Assembly (NCBI GenBank): GCA_963841945.1
Contig: CAWJFC010000015.1
Coordinates: 124,001 to 188,000 of the forward strand
Length of the DNA: 64,000 bases
DNA from: Acidiflorens sp963841945
Lineage (GTDB): Bacteria > Acidobacteriota > Terriglobia > Terriglobales > Acidobacteriaceae
Direction: 5' to 3'
This document shows, piece by piece, positions 45,244-55,007 of this stretch; positions within the stretch are counted from its first letter, which is position 1; every line of letters begins with the position of its first letter. The translations under genes were made by a program, and so were the position numbers. The notes beneath the pieces are model-generated. The model worked only from the letters and a program-made list of their open reading frames with translations. It was not told the DNA's origin and made no database searches.

Positions 45244-46410
45244 ATGGCTACCCTTACGGAAGAGAAATTGGACAAGCAATCGCAAGCGAAGCAGGCCGAC
45301 CTGGCCGGACCTGGGATTGGCAACTACACGGAACTGGAGCGGGTGCTGCCCGACGATTACCGCTCGTTGCTGGACCGGCGCGATACGCAGAAGGCGATTT
45401 ATCAGGTAAAGCGGTATATCTCGGACAATCTTTGCAAGGCGCTAAACCTGACGATGGTTGAGGTGCCGCTGATTGTCGACGTGGAGAGCGGCGTGAATGA
45501 CATGCTGGACCGCGATGGATCGCGGACGCCGGTATCGTTCCACATTTCGAACGACCGCGGATTGCATCCGATCGACGCGCAGGTGGTACAGGCGGCGACG
45601 AAGTGGAAACGGGTCGCCTTGAAACAGTTTGATTGCAAGCCGGGCGAGGGCATTTGCACCGATATGCGCGCGGTGCGCAAGGATTATTTTCTGGATCATG
45701 ACCACTCGGCCTATGTTGACCAGTGGGATTGGGAGCGGTCGATTCACAACGAAGATCGTCATGTGGCGTTCCTGAAAGAAGTAGTACGGAAGATCTGGAA
45801 GGTGATCACAGGCGCAGAGAAGTTTGCGCAGGATCTGTTCCCTGCCCTGCGCGACCCGCGATTCCCGAATCTGCCGGAGGAGCTGACGTTTTTGCATGCG
45901 GAAGAAATACTCGATATGTATCCGAACCTGCCGCGCAAGCAGCGCGAGACGGCGATACTGCAGAAGTATCCGGCAGTCTTCATTATTGGGATTGGCTGGC
46001 CGCTGAAGGATGGGTATCCGCATGAGAATCGGGCGGCGGATTATGACGATTGGATCACGGATACGAAGAAAGAAACGCACAAGGAGACGCATGGACTCAA
46101 TGGCGACATCCTAGTGTGGAATTCGGTGACGAAACGGCGACACGAACTTTCGTCGATGGGCATTCGCGTAAATGCGGAGACGCTGCAGCGGCAGCTTGAG
46201 ATGTCGAATCTGCTTGGCAATCTGCAGTTTCCGTATCATCAGGCGATCGTCAACAACGAACTGCCGCTTTCAGTTGGGGGCGGGATCGGACAGTCGCGGA
46301 CGCTGATGCTACTGCTGCGCAAGGCGCATCTGGGTGAGGTCAGTGTGACGGTGTGGCCGAAGATCCTGAAACAGATCTGCGCGAAGAAGAATATTTTTGT
46401 GCTGGAGTAG
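45244..46410 (+). CDS. asnA: Aspartate-ammonia ligase (AsnA)
   Basis: 388 residues from the ATG at 45244, which follows GGAGG. It makes asparagine from aspartate, ammonia and ATP (AMP-forming) and has the class II aminoacyl-tRNA-synthetase fold. Family blocks are clear: EVPLIVDVESGVNDMLDRDGSRTPVSF, WKRVALKQF, VYVDQWDWE-like AYVDQWDWERSI, RAADYDDWIT, LNGDILVWNSVTKRRHELSSMGIRV and GGGIGQSRTLMLLL. It is about 55 residues longer than the E. coli protein, mostly at the N-terminus and in one internal loop. A strong terminator follows. Confidence 0.95.
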   Translation: MATLTEEKLDKQSQAKQADLAGPGIGNYTELERVLPDDYRSLLDRRDTQKAIYQVKRYISDNLCKALNLTMVEVPLIVDVESGVNDMLDRDGSRTPVSFHISNDRGLHPIDAQVVQAATKWKRVALKQFDCKPGEGICTDMRAVRKDYFLDHDHSAYVDQWDWERSIHNEDRHVAFLKEVVRKIWKVITGAEKFAQDLFPALRDPRFPNLPEELTFLHAEEILDMYPNLPRKQRETAILQKYPAVFIIGIGWPLKDGYPHENRAADYDDWITDTKKETHKETHGLNGDILVWNSVTKRRHELSSMGIRVNAETLQRQLEMSNLLGNLQFPYHQAIVNNELPLSVGGGIGQSRTLMLLLRKAHLGEVSVTVWPKILKQICAKKNIFVLE

Positions 46411-46430
46411 AAACTGGTCTTGCAGTGAGT

Positions 46431-46461
46431 GAGGGACGGGTTTTGCCCGTCCCTCTTTTTT
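46431..46461 (+). terminator. Rho-independent terminator of asnA
   Basis: A perfect 10-bp GC-rich stem (46431-46440 with 46446-46455), a 5-base loop and a run of T. It lies 21 bases after the asnA stop. Confidence 0.93.
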
Positions 46462-46520
46462 ATGATTTTTCTTCGAGCCAATGCTCGCATCGAAGGGCAG
46501 GCCGCGGCATCCAACTCCAT

Positions 46521-46730
46521 ATGTATCATTACAATCCTGCAACCGCCCTGGAAGAACTGAACGAAGAGGCTATGCTGCCGAATCCGGTGCATATACGTGA
46601 CATGATGCTGCGACATAAGCCAAACGCCGATGAAGCGTTGGAGCTAAACCGGATTTTTCTGGAGTATCAGAAATTTTTCGGGGAGACGCAGAAACTGGGC
46701 AAGGACATCCTGCGGCGACTGGCGAAGTAG
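46521..46730 (+). CDS. Small soluble protein (69 aa), unknown
   Basis: The ATG at 46521 follows the asnA terminator; the longer frame back to 46353 overlaps asnA and is not used. The 69-residue product is mostly helical and charged (ATALEELNEEAMLPNPVHI, then FLEYQKFFGETQKLGKDILRRL). There is no known family or clear ribosome binding site. Moderate support only. Confidence 0.45.
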   Translation: MYHYNPATALEELNEEAMLPNPVHIRDMMLRHKPNADEALELNRIFLEYQKFFGETQKLGKDILRRLAK

Positions 46731-46776
46731 CTGGATCGATCGAGCGGGCTTGATCTTCGGACCCGGCTTCTCGCAA

Positions 46777-47673
46777 TCACTTCGCCTGATTGCCCTCGGT
46801 CGCGCGGTCGAGCCTTGCCAGATTGTTTTTCACCACCGCGACGTCATCCGGATCTCTGGCAAATTTCAGGTACTCACGCAGCTGCGCGGCGGTGTTGGCG
46901 CGATCGCCCTCAGCGGCGTAGATTTGCGCGAGCAAGAAATGGACACGGGGTTCGCTGTTCCTGATATCAATTTGCAAAGCTTTGAGCGCACTCTTCTCGG
47001 CTTCCACGAGGCGGTGGAGATTCAGGTTCGCCGTCGCGTTGTAGACATAGGCAACGGGATCGGTTGTGGGATCGAGTTCCAGCAAATGCGCGCTGAAGGT
47101 CAGAACCTCGTTCCATTTTTTCTGGCGCGCCGAGACGTCGGTGAGGCAGAGGTAAGCGGGCAGGTAAGTTTGACTGGCATTTAAGGATTTCGAGCAGGCA
47201 TCCCGCGCCTCTTCCGGTTTCTGCTGAAGCTCGAGCAGCTGGCCGAGCAAGACCCATGCGGCGGCGTACTTGTTGTCCTGTTGGACGGCCTTGCGAAGGT
47301 GCTTCTCGGCATCTGCGATCTTCTTCTTGTGCAAAGCATCACAACCGCTCTGATATTCGGAACGTGGCTTCCAGGGAACCTGAAGATCCACGACACCGAC
47401 CGTGGCGGCCGAAACCGAGTTCAGCGGCGGCAGGAAACAGGCGTATTCATTGGTCGCGATCGGTTTGCCGTTTCCATCGACAACGACGGCGGCTTGATCC
47501 AGGTCGAGCGACGAGGGGAGAGTTACCTGCGGCTGAGTGTTCGACGATGCGATCGGAGCAGGGGCATGTTTTCCCTGCCCGAAGAGAAGTGGCGCGTTCC
47601 CAAGCAGCGCGACGAAGAGCGACAAACATAGAAGAGAGAAGAAGCAGAGCGGGACACGCGATTTCGGGCTCAT
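46777..47673 (-). CDS. Secreted TPR protein
   Basis: 298 residues with a signal peptide (FFSLLCLSLFVALLGNAPLLFGQ). A linker follows, then four or so tetratricopeptide repeats starting near 110: CDALHKKKIADAEKHLRKAVQQ, AAAWVLLGQLLELQQKPEEARDAC, VYNATANLNLHRLVEAEKSALKAL and VHFLLAQIYAAEGDRANTAAQLREYL. It is a protein-protein interaction module in the periplasm or at the surface. No partner is evident. Confidence 0.88.
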   Translation of the reverse strand: MSPKSRVPLCFFSLLCLSLFVALLGNAPLLFGQGKHAPAPIASSNTQPQVTLPSSLDLDQAAVVVDGNGKPIATNEYACFLPPLNSVSAATVGVVDLQVPWKPRSEYQSGCDALHKKKIADAEKHLRKAVQQDNKYAAAWVLLGQLLELQQKPEEARDACSKSLNASQTYLPAYLCLTDVSARQKKWNEVLTFSAHLLELDPTTDPVAYVYNATANLNLHRLVEAEKSALKALQIDIRNSEPRVHFLLAQIYAAEGDRANTAAQLREYLKFARDPDDVAVVKNNLARLDRATEGNQAK

Positions 47674-48124
47674 CTTGCACCTACCGATGTTGAACCCACA
47701 CAGTCGAACCGGGACGGTTCGACGTACGCGTCAGAGACGCATTTCAGAAATCTTAGCCCGTTTTCGGCGGATCGTCTATACCATAAAATCCAACCCTTTT
47801 CGGATTCTTACCGGGACGGTGACGCAGAGAAAACGCCGGGTGACTGGGAAACGATCAACCACTAAGGGCACGAAGAATTGCGGACGGAGTGAGGCAGTGC
47901 GCAGCATTCTCAAAAACAACAAACCGGGATCTGGCTCCCGGTTCGGAGGAATTTGGTCTGACTCCTCGATCATGTCTGCCTAATTGTCCCGTGGCGGCGA
48001 GGGACGACCAGGCATAAACGGCTTCGTTTGGCGGACTCGCGTTTGACCGCCCGTTGGTCTGGCCATTCACCCTCCCCCCATCATTTACAATCAAGAATTC
48101 CACTCCTCACAGGGAACACAAACT
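47674..48124. other. Intergenic region upstream of proS with repeat fragment
   Basis: GATCAACCACTAAGGGCACGAAG near 47852-47874 is another copy of the CCACCAAGG family. No gene is supported. The divergent promoters of the TPR gene and proS must lie here. I see no T-box-like element before proS. Confidence 0.5.
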
Positions 48125-49918
48125 ATGCATCGGTGGTCTGAACTTTTTATTCCTACTTTGCGCGAGGCTCCGGCGGATGCGGAGGTCGCGAGCCATAAAT
48201 TGCTGGTCCGGGCCGGGTATATACGGCAACTGGGCGCGGGCATTTATTCGTTTTTATTTCTGGGCAACCGCTCGACGCAGAAGATCATGGGGATCGTGCG
48301 CGAGGAGATGGACAAGATCGGGCAGGAATTTTATCTGCCGGCTCTGAATCCGCGCGAGATTTGGGAGGCGAGCGGCCGCTGGGCAGTAATGGGCGAGAAC
48401 ATGTTCCGCCTCAAGGATCGCAAGGGCGCGGATTTGTGTCTGGGCATGACGCATGAAGAGATCATGACGGACATCGCGCGGAAGGAGCTGCGCAGCTATA
48501 AGCAACTGCCGCAGATCTGGTATCAGATCCAGACGAAGTTTCGCGACGAGCCGCGGCCGAAGTCGGGCTTGTTGCGAGTGCGGCAGTTCATCATGAAGGA
48601 CGCTTATTCATTCGATATCGATGCGGCGGGGCTGGATCTTTCGTATCAGAAGCATCATGAGACGTATTGCCGGATCTTCGATCGGTGCGGATTGAAGTAT
48701 GTGGTGATCGATGCGCACTCGGGAGCGATGGGCGGATCGCAGTCGCAGGAGTTCATGGTGCGGACGCCGGCAGGCGAGGACCTGGTGGTGAGCTGCGAGG
48801 CTTGTGGATACGCGGCGAATCTGGAGAAGGCTACGTCGAAGCTGGCGCCAATTGTGGATTTGGCGACAGAAGGCGACGGCAAGCCGTTGCCGATTCACAC
48901 GCCGGGGAAAGGTGCGATTGCGAACGTCGCTGAGTTTTTGGGAATCGCGGCGGAGCAGGATATCAAGACTGTGGCTTACATGGCTCAGAATCCCGGATCG
49001 AAGGGAGAAACCATCGAGCAGCCAGTCATCGTTTTTCTGCGCGGCGATCACAGCGTAAATGAGACGAAGCTGCTAACCCTGGTGAAGGCAGCAAATGTGC
49101 GGCCGATGCAGACCGAAGAGCTCGAGAGATACTTTCAGGGTCCGGCGGGATTCATTGGGCCCATTGGGCTGGTGGTGCGTCCGAATGAACTCCTGGGCGA
49201 GTGGGACGCGAAGAAACAGCCTGCGAATGCGCGAGCGGCGACGGTGGTGCTAGATAGCGCGCTGGTCGGCCGCGTCAATATGATCTGCGGCGCGAACCGG
49301 CTCGATTACCACCTGAAGAATGTGACGCCGGGAAAGGATTTCGAGTACACGATCGCTGCCGATGTTCGTAATGTGATGGTGGGCGAGGGCTGCCCGAGTT
49401 GCGGCTCGGCGCTGCGCATCGATACTGCGGTTGAGATCGGGCACATCTTCAAGCTGGGCTATAAGTATTCGCACTCCATGGGGGCGACGGTGCTCGATCA
49501 CAATGGAAAGCAGATTGAGCCGATCATGGGAAGTTACGGAATCGGAATTGAACGTATTTTGACGGCGGCAGTGGAGCAGTCGAACGATGCGAACGGATTC
49601 TGGCTGGCACCTTCCATTGCGCCTTTCGATGTGGTGGTCGTCAGTACCAACAACGGGGACGAGAAGATCCGGACGGCGTCGGAGGACATTGCGAAGACGC
49701 TCGAGGGGGCTGGGTTCGATGTTTTGCTTGACGACCGGGACGAAAGACCCGGGGTGAAATTCAAGGACGCGGACCTGATCGGTATCCCCTTTAGAATCAA
49801 TGTGGGAAAGAAGGTTACCGAAGATTTGGTGGAAGTGGTTCGCCGCTCGACTCTGGCACGAGAGGACGTTAAGATTTCAGCCATAAGCGAGCATCTGCGC
49901 GGATTAGGGCGCGCATAA
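48125..49918 (+). CDS. proS: Prolyl-tRNA synthetase, bacterial type
   Basis: A 597-residue class II synthetase that charges tRNA-Pro. Motif 1 (REEMDKIGQEFYLPAL region), motif 2 (TKFRDEPRPKSGLLRVRQFIMKDAYSF) and motif 3 (GSYGIGIERIL) are present. The INS/YbaK-type editing domain sits between motifs 2 and 3 (about 225-400), so mischarged Ala-tRNA-Pro can be cleared. The C-terminal anticodon-binding domain is complete (DVLLDDRDERPGVKFKDADLIGIP). Length is typical of E. coli-like ProS. Confidence 0.97.
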   Translation: MHRWSELFIPTLREAPADAEVASHKLLVRAGYIRQLGAGIYSFLFLGNRSTQKIMGIVREEMDKIGQEFYLPALNPREIWEASGRWAVMGENMFRLKDRKGADLCLGMTHEEIMTDIARKELRSYKQLPQIWYQIQTKFRDEPRPKSGLLRVRQFIMKDAYSFDIDAAGLDLSYQKHHETYCRIFDRCGLKYVVIDAHSGAMGGSQSQEFMVRTPAGEDLVVSCEACGYAANLEKATSKLAPIVDLATEGDGKPLPIHTPGKGAIANVAEFLGIAAEQDIKTVAYMAQNPGSKGETIEQPVIVFLRGDHSVNETKLLTLVKAANVRPMQTEELERYFQGPAGFIGPIGLVVRPNELLGEWDAKKQPANARAATVVLDSALVGRVNMICGANRLDYHLKNVTPGKDFEYTIAADVRNVMVGEGCPSCGSALRIDTAVEIGHIFKLGYKYSHSMGATVLDHNGKQIEPIMGSYGIGIERILTAAVEQSNDANGFWLAPSIAPFDVVVVSTNNGDEKIRTASEDIAKTLEGAGFDVLLDDRDERPGVKFKDADLIGIPFRINVGKKVTEDLVEVVRRSTLAREDVKISAISEHLRGLGRA

Positions 49919-49958
49919 GCCGGTCTACGGAAGTCGGACCGGTTGGGCGAATCGATTT

Positions 49959-50315
49959 ATGGACACACTCAAACTGGTATTGACGTTCGGGATACTGATC
50001 GCGTTAGGTGTGGTGGGCATCAAGGTCATCCCGCCGTGCTATGCCAACTACGAGTTTGAGGACGCGATCAAGAACGACGCACTGCAGGCGACCTACACCT
50101 CGCGTTCGGCGGAAGACATTCGCACCACGGTGATCAAGCACGCGCAGGAATACGACATCGCTTTGACCCCGCAGCAAGTGCACGTCACGCGCAATGGCGG
50201 GATTGGGACGGGCGTGCTGGAGATTGATGCGCAGTACAGTGTGCCGCTGGAATTTCCGGGCTATACAACTTCGCTCGAATTTCATCCTTCGACTTCGAAC
50301 AAGGGCGTGTTTTAA
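49959..50315 (+). CDS. Small membrane-anchored protein, DUF4845-like
   Basis: A 118-residue protein with one N-terminal membrane helix (VLTFGILIALGVVGIKVIPP) and an exposed domain (YEFEDAIKNDALQA, then SAEDIRTTVIKHAQEYDI, then VLEIDAQYSVPLEF). The layout resembles DUF4845, but I hold this loosely. It starts 40 bases after proS, so it may be in the same transcript. Function unknown. The following 50316-50603 contains nothing I can name. Confidence 0.7.
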   Translation: MDTLKLVLTFGILIALGVVGIKVIPPCYANYEFEDAIKNDALQATYTSRSAEDIRTTVIKHAQEYDIALTPQQVHVTRNGGIGTGVLEIDAQYSVPLEFPGYTTSLEFHPSTSNKGVF

Positions 50316-50603
50316 AGGCAGCTTTGAGCTACGAGCTTGAGGCTCATGGCTTCCATCATCATCCTTACCGCCGAAAGCTCTATTACTCTTGGTCACGTGC
50401 TCTACCGTCCTGATTCTCGCTGGCCCCTGCCACACGCTGTATCCCTCCTGACACGCATCTAAATGGATTGAAGCGGTCCATTGTGATTTAGAATTTGATC
50501 CAGTCTCACAAATCATGGGTGCAGAACGGTTTCGGATCTGGGCGCAGGAGATGGCGCTTTCGGACCGGGAAATGCATGGGGAATCGGGAAGCAACATAAC
50601 TCT

Positions 50604-53222
50604 TTGGCTATCCGACTGAAAATTCCGAAGACAGGAGCGGCTGGGTCGCGCGGCAAAGGCCGCAAGGGGAAAGACCCGGTCGTTCACTACGCATTCATCG
50701 GATTCGTGTCACTGGCGCTGCTGATCAGCGGAGTTTTTGCCTACTGGTATGTAAAGTATGACCGCATCATCGAGCAGCGGTTTCGGGGGCCGGTGTTTGC
50801 GACCTCGGCGCGCATTTATGCCAGCCCGGTAGTGGTACGGGTGGGATCGAAGTATTCGGTCTCTGAGATTGCAGCCGAGTTGCGCCGCGCCGGATACAGC
50901 GAAAAAGACAACGAGTCGCCGCTGGGTGCCTATCACGCGCATGGGGGCAAGATCGAGGTGTTGCCGGGGCCGGAGTCTTATCACAGCCCGGAGCCGGCGA
51001 CAATCACGGTGACGGATGGCGCGGTGAGCGAGATCAACAGCCGGTCGGCCGGCGATCTGGAGGCTTACGAGCTTGAGCCGGAGCCGGTGACATCGCTGTT
51101 TGACGCGGGACAGCGATCGAAGCGCGAACTCGTGAAGTACGACGAGATCCCAAAGATAATGGTGGAGGCGGTGACCTCGATCGAGGACCGGCGGTTTTTT
51201 CAGCACAGCGGGGTGAACTTCATTCGGCTGGGGGAAGCGGCGTGGATCGACTTCACGCACCAGCGGCACCAGCAAGGTGGATCGACGATCACGATGCAGC
51301 TGTCACGAGCGTTTTTTCTTACGCCGGAAAAAACGATGAAGCGCAAAGCGATCGAGATGCTGATCGCCGTGGAGCTGGAACAGAAATTCACCAAACAACA
51401 GATTTTCGAGTTCTATGCGAACGGCGTGGACCTTGGGCAGCGCGGGTCTTTCACCATCTCGGGGCTGGCCGAGGGCGCCCACTCTTACTTCAACAAAGAC
51501 TTAAAAGACATCACGCTGCCGGAAGCCGCGCTGCTGGCGGGATTGATCCAGGCGCCCAGTTATCTTTCGCCTTATCGGCATCCGGAACGGGCACTGGAAC
51601 GACGCAATACCGTGCTCGAAGCGATGGTTGAAACGGGCGCCATCACGCGCGCACAGGCCGACAAAGCGAAGGCCACGCCGTTGAAGCTTGCGCCTCCGAA
51701 CGTGGAAGCTAGCGACGCACCGTACTTTGTCGACATGGTGCGCGATACCGTGCTCAGCAAGCTCAACGAGCGTGAGGTGAACGAACAGCAGTTCCGCATC
51801 TACACGACGCTTGATCCGGATTTGCAGCGCGAGGCGGCGGCGGCGGTGGAGTCGGGTATCAAGCTGGTCGACGAGCAGGTGACGAAATTGCGGACCAAGA
51901 GAATTAAGGTCGGCAAAGGAAAGTATGAGACCACGGTCGCTCCCGGGCCGCAGGCGCAGGTGGCTCTGATCGCCATGGATCCGCATACGGGCGAGATCAG
52001 GGCGCTGGTCGGCGGACGGAATTATGGGACGAGCCAGCTGAATCACGCGCTGTCGAAGCGGCCGACGGGATCGATCTTCAAGCCGTTTGTTTATGCGGCA
52101 GCGATGAACACGGCCATTGACGGAACGACGCCCGTGATCACGCCGGCGTCGATTGTGGCGGATCAGCCTTCAACGTTCGCCTACGGCGATCAGATCTACG
52201 AGCCGCGCAATTACAAAGAGGAATATCACGGCGACGTGACGCTGCGTTATGCGCTGGCGCTCTCGCTGAACAATGCGACAGTGAAACTGGCCGAGGAAGT
52301 TGGCTATGACAAGGTCGCGGACCTGGCGAAGGCGGCGGGCATCACGTCCGTTAAAGCGACCCCGGCGATGGCCCTGGGAGCGTATGACGCAACGCCCGTG
52401 GATATGACGGCGGCATATACGACCTTTGCCAATGGCGGTGTGCGGCTTTCGCCGCTGATCGTGAACTCGGTGCGCAACGCCAAAGGCGACGTGATCGTGA
52501 ATTTTGACAGTGAGAAGAAGCAGGTGCTCGATCCGCGCGTGGCATTTGTGATGACCAACATGCTGGAAGGCGTGGTGAACTTTGGCACGGCCTACGGTGT
52601 ACGACAGAAAGGTTTCACGGCTCCGGCGGCGGGAAAGACGGGGACGTCGCACGATGGGTGGTTTGCGGGGTACACGAGCAATCTGCTCTGCGTGGTGTGG
52701 GTGGGATATGACGATTACAGCGACATCCGGCTGAGCGGGGCGCAGACAGCGGCGCCAATCTGGGCTGAGTTCATGAAGAAAGCGGTGACGCTGCCGGAGT
52801 TTTCGGATGTGAAGGAGTTTAGGCAGCCGGATGGCGTGGTGGATGTCCAGCTCGATAAAGTCACCAACCGCTTGGCGACGCCAACCTGTCCCGACGACTA
52901 CACGATCGCCTTCGTGGCCGGGACGGAGCCGCACGATACCTGCGATCAGCCGAGCAGCGTCCAGGGATTCTTCTCGCGGATCTTTGGCGGAGGGCCGGAG
53001 AAGGCGCTGCCGCCTCCGACGACCAATGGAGCGATGAGTGGTTCGACAATCAGTGGGAACCAGCGGCCAGCGGCCGGTGTCCAAGATCAGCAAGAGGCTA
53101 AGAAAAAGAAGGGCTTTTTCGGTAAGATAGCCGACGCTTTCCGTGGGGATAAGAAGGATGATGACAAAAACACGCCTCCGGCGTCTAAACCCGCGTCGAA
53201 TGGCAATGCTCCTCCTCCGTGA
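50604..53222 (+). CDS. Class A penicillin-binding protein (PBP1b-like)
   Basis: An 872-residue bifunctional peptidoglycan synthase. A basic cytoplasmic start and one membrane helix (about 28-50) lead to a UB2H-like region. The GT51 glycosyltransferase has catalytic Glu194 in SIEDRRFFQHSG and QGGSTITMQLSR. The transpeptidase has Ser490-x-x-Lys493 (TGSIFKP), Ser554-x-Asn556 and Lys678-Thr-Gly. The C-terminus is a Lys/Asp/Pro-rich, disordered tail with a KKKKGFFGKIADAFRGDKK stretch. The start is a TTG at 50604 with a weak ribosome binding site; a slightly different start is possible. It acts in the inner membrane and periplasm. Confidence 0.94.
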   Translation: MAIRLKIPKTGAAGSRGKGRKGKDPVVHYAFIGFVSLALLISGVFAYWYVKYDRIIEQRFRGPVFATSARIYASPVVVRVGSKYSVSEIAAELRRAGYSEKDNESPLGAYHAHGGKIEVLPGPESYHSPEPATITVTDGAVSEINSRSAGDLEAYELEPEPVTSLFDAGQRSKRELVKYDEIPKIMVEAVTSIEDRRFFQHSGVNFIRLGEAAWIDFTHQRHQQGGSTITMQLSRAFFLTPEKTMKRKAIEMLIAVELEQKFTKQQIFEFYANGVDLGQRGSFTISGLAEGAHSYFNKDLKDITLPEAALLAGLIQAPSYLSPYRHPERALERRNTVLEAMVETGAITRAQADKAKATPLKLAPPNVEASDAPYFVDMVRDTVLSKLNEREVNEQQFRIYTTLDPDLQREAAAAVESGIKLVDEQVTKLRTKRIKVGKGKYETTVAPGPQAQVALIAMDPHTGEIRALVGGRNYGTSQLNHALSKRPTGSIFKPFVYAAAMNTAIDGTTPVITPASIVADQPSTFAYGDQIYEPRNYKEEYHGDVTLRYALALSLNNATVKLAEEVGYDKVADLAKAAGITSVKATPAMALGAYDATPVDMTAAYTTFANGGVRLSPLIVNSVRNAKGDVIVNFDSEKKQVLDPRVAFVMTNMLEGVVNFGTAYGVRQKGFTAPAAGKTGTSHDGWFAGYTSNLLCVVWVGYDDYSDIRLSGAQTAAPIWAEFMKKAVTLPEFSDVKEFRQPDGVVDVQLDKVTNRLATPTCPDDYTIAFVAGTEPHDTCDQPSSVQGFFSRIFGGGPEKALPPPTTNGAMSGSTISGNQRPAAGVQDQQEAKKKKGFFGKIADAFRGDKKDDDKNTPPASKPASNGNAPPP

Positions 53223-53333
53223 GTAAGTGGGACTGAACGTCGCCGCTGGAAGGTCGCTGGGTTGATTCAGAGCTCCGGTTGAATGTCTGTAGATGTAACA
53301 TCTCTGGCTGAAAATTGATTTCGGGAGGTCGCT

Positions 53334-54167
53334 ATGCGGTCTTCACGTCGGGCAACGCTGTGGGGCGTTTGTCTCTCCGCTCTTTCACTCACCTTTTTGT
53401 TATTCCTAACCGCCGCCGTCCAGGCGCAGAACTCCGAACAAGTTGAAGTAGGACCTCCGCCGCTGCACCGGGTTGCCCCGCCCGCGGCGGAATCGAGCGC
53501 GCGGGAGCTCGAGGCGGTGGGAGACCAGCTGGAAGCGGATAAGAACTATCTGGATGCCATCGACTATTACGCGGCTGCGCTCAGGAAAGACCCGTCGAAT
53601 GCTGTGCTGATGAATAAAGTCGGCATGTCAGAATTGCTGCTGCGCCGGTATAAAGAGGCCCGTAAAAGTTTTGATCGGGCGATCAAGGTGGATAAGAGCT
53701 ACGCCAACGCCTATGCCAACATGGCGGTTGTTTATTATCAGGAGGCTAGTTACGCGAAGTCGATCAAGTATTACGATAAAGCGATCCAGTTGGATGATAG
53801 TCAGGCCGTCTTTTATAACAATCGCGCCGCGTCCGAGTTCGTGAAAAAGCAGTTCGAAAAGGCAATGGCAGATTACAACAAGGCTCTGCAGCTTGATCCT
53901 GAGATCTTTGAACGCGCAGCGCGGGGCGCCGGCGTGCAGGCGAAGCTGCCTTCGCCGGAAGATATTGCTCACTACGATTACGTGCTCGCCAAGCTGTTTG
54001 CGCGCAACGGATCGGCAGACCGTTCGTTGCACTACCTGAAAAAGGCGATGGAAGAGGGCTATCCGAAGATCAAGGACGTGTATAAGGACGCGGAGTTCAG
54101 CCAACTGAGGAAAGATCCGAGGTTTGCCGAGTTGATGGCTTCAAAAGTGGTAGTGGTACAGAATTAG
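53334..54167 (+). CDS. Secreted TPR protein
   Basis: A 277-residue protein with a signal peptide ending near AAVQAQ, a short Pro-rich linker, and four TPR units from about residue 58: VGDQLEADKNYLDAIDYYAAAL, VGMSELLLRRYKEARKSFDRAI, MAVVYYQEASYAKSIKYYDKAI and NRAASEFVKKQFEKAMADYNKAL. The C-terminal ELRKDPRF-like end (AEFSQLRKDPRFAELM) is common in acidobacterial TPR proteins. An ATG start preceded by GGGAGG supports 53334. No terminator is seen before the next gene. Confidence 0.9.
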   Translation: MRSSRRATLWGVCLSALSLTFLLFLTAAVQAQNSEQVEVGPPPLHRVAPPAAESSARELEAVGDQLEADKNYLDAIDYYAAALRKDPSNAVLMNKVGMSELLLRRYKEARKSFDRAIKVDKSYANAYANMAVVYYQEASYAKSIKYYDKAIQLDDSQAVFYNNRAASEFVKKQFEKAMADYNKALQLDPEIFERAARGAGVQAKLPSPEDIAHYDYVLAKLFARNGSADRSLHYLKKAMEEGYPKIKDVYKDAEFSQLRKDPRFAELMASKVVVVQN

Positions 54168-54215
54168 CCACAAGCTTTTGGATAAGCCCGCCGGTGCTAA
54201 ACTTTGGGGGTGAAG

Positions 54216-54740
54216 ATGCGCTGGCTCTATCCGATAATTCTCGTTGCGTTCGTTTTTTCCGCCGCCGCTCAGGATCTCTCCCGTCCGGATGTTCCGGAGA
54301 AAATCAAGGCTCCTCCCGATGAAACGGTAGTCTTGCGGGCGCGCGGCATCGGCTCGCAAATCTATACCTGTCAGCAAGGAAGCGACGGCAAGTACGCGTG
54401 GACGCTGAAGGCTCCCGAGGCTGAGCTTCTGGATGCGCAGGGGAGCGTAATCGGGCGGCACTTTGCCGGGCCGACTTGGAAACACAACGATGGAAGCGAA
54501 GTGAAGGGCAAGGCGGTGGCACGGGTTGACGCGCCGGAGCCGAACTCGGTTCCGTGGCTTTTGGTGGCTGTGACCGATCATTCGGGAAATGGAATTTTAA
54601 GTCGGGTGACGAACATACAGCGCATTCACACGGGTGGCGGGCAGCCCATGGCGGGCGTAAATTGTGATGCGGGCAAGCTGGGCACGGAGATGAAGAGCAG
54701 CTACTCGGCCGAGTATGTTTTCTACGCGCCTCGGCGATAA
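54216..54740 (+). CDS. DUF3455 secreted protein
   Basis: 174 residues from the ATG at 54216; GTG at 54210 and TTG at 54204 are also in frame. A signal peptide ends near FSAAAQ. The body fits DUF3455: VLRARGIGSQIYTCQ, YAWTLKAPEAELLD, HFAGPTWKHNDGSEVKGKAV, then VPWLLVAV, and a C-terminal YSAEYVFYAP. Two cysteines may pair. The family's function is unknown. Separated from the TPR gene by 48 bases, so they may be co-transcribed. Confidence 0.88.
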   Translation: MRWLYPIILVAFVFSAAAQDLSRPDVPEKIKAPPDETVVLRARGIGSQIYTCQQGSDGKYAWTLKAPEAELLDAQGSVIGRHFAGPTWKHNDGSEVKGKAVARVDAPEPNSVPWLLVAVTDHSGNGILSRVTNIQRIHTGGGQPMAGVNCDAGKLGTEMKSSYSAEYVFYAPRR

Positions 54741-54871
54741 GGACTTGCGGGGCAGGCAACGTAAGGACTGTAGATCCGTCCTAAAAATCTCTGGTAAGTT
54801 CGAAACTTTGGTGTGCATGGCGTGTTTGTTGTGACTACTACTCCTGAAAGCCAACGTGAGTAAGGAGAAGG

Positions 54872-54920
54872 ACCCACCGGTCGCGAACCCGAGCACGCCC
54901 CAAGCAAGCAACCGGTGGGT
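54872..54920. repeat. Inverted repeat, perfect 10-bp arms
   Basis: ACCCACCGGT (54872-54881) pairs with ACCGGTGGGT (54911-54920), enclosing 29 bases. It lies between the convergent DUF3455 and kdsC genes. There is no T tract on either side, so it is not a typical terminator. It may still stop transcription from both sides, or be a repeat. Confidence 0.45.
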
Positions 54921-55007
54921 TCAATTTCATATCCGCACATTTGACTGGTATAGGTCGCAAAAGCTCTCTTGAGCGTATTCCGCGATTACCCCTACGCTCT
55001 TCAGTCA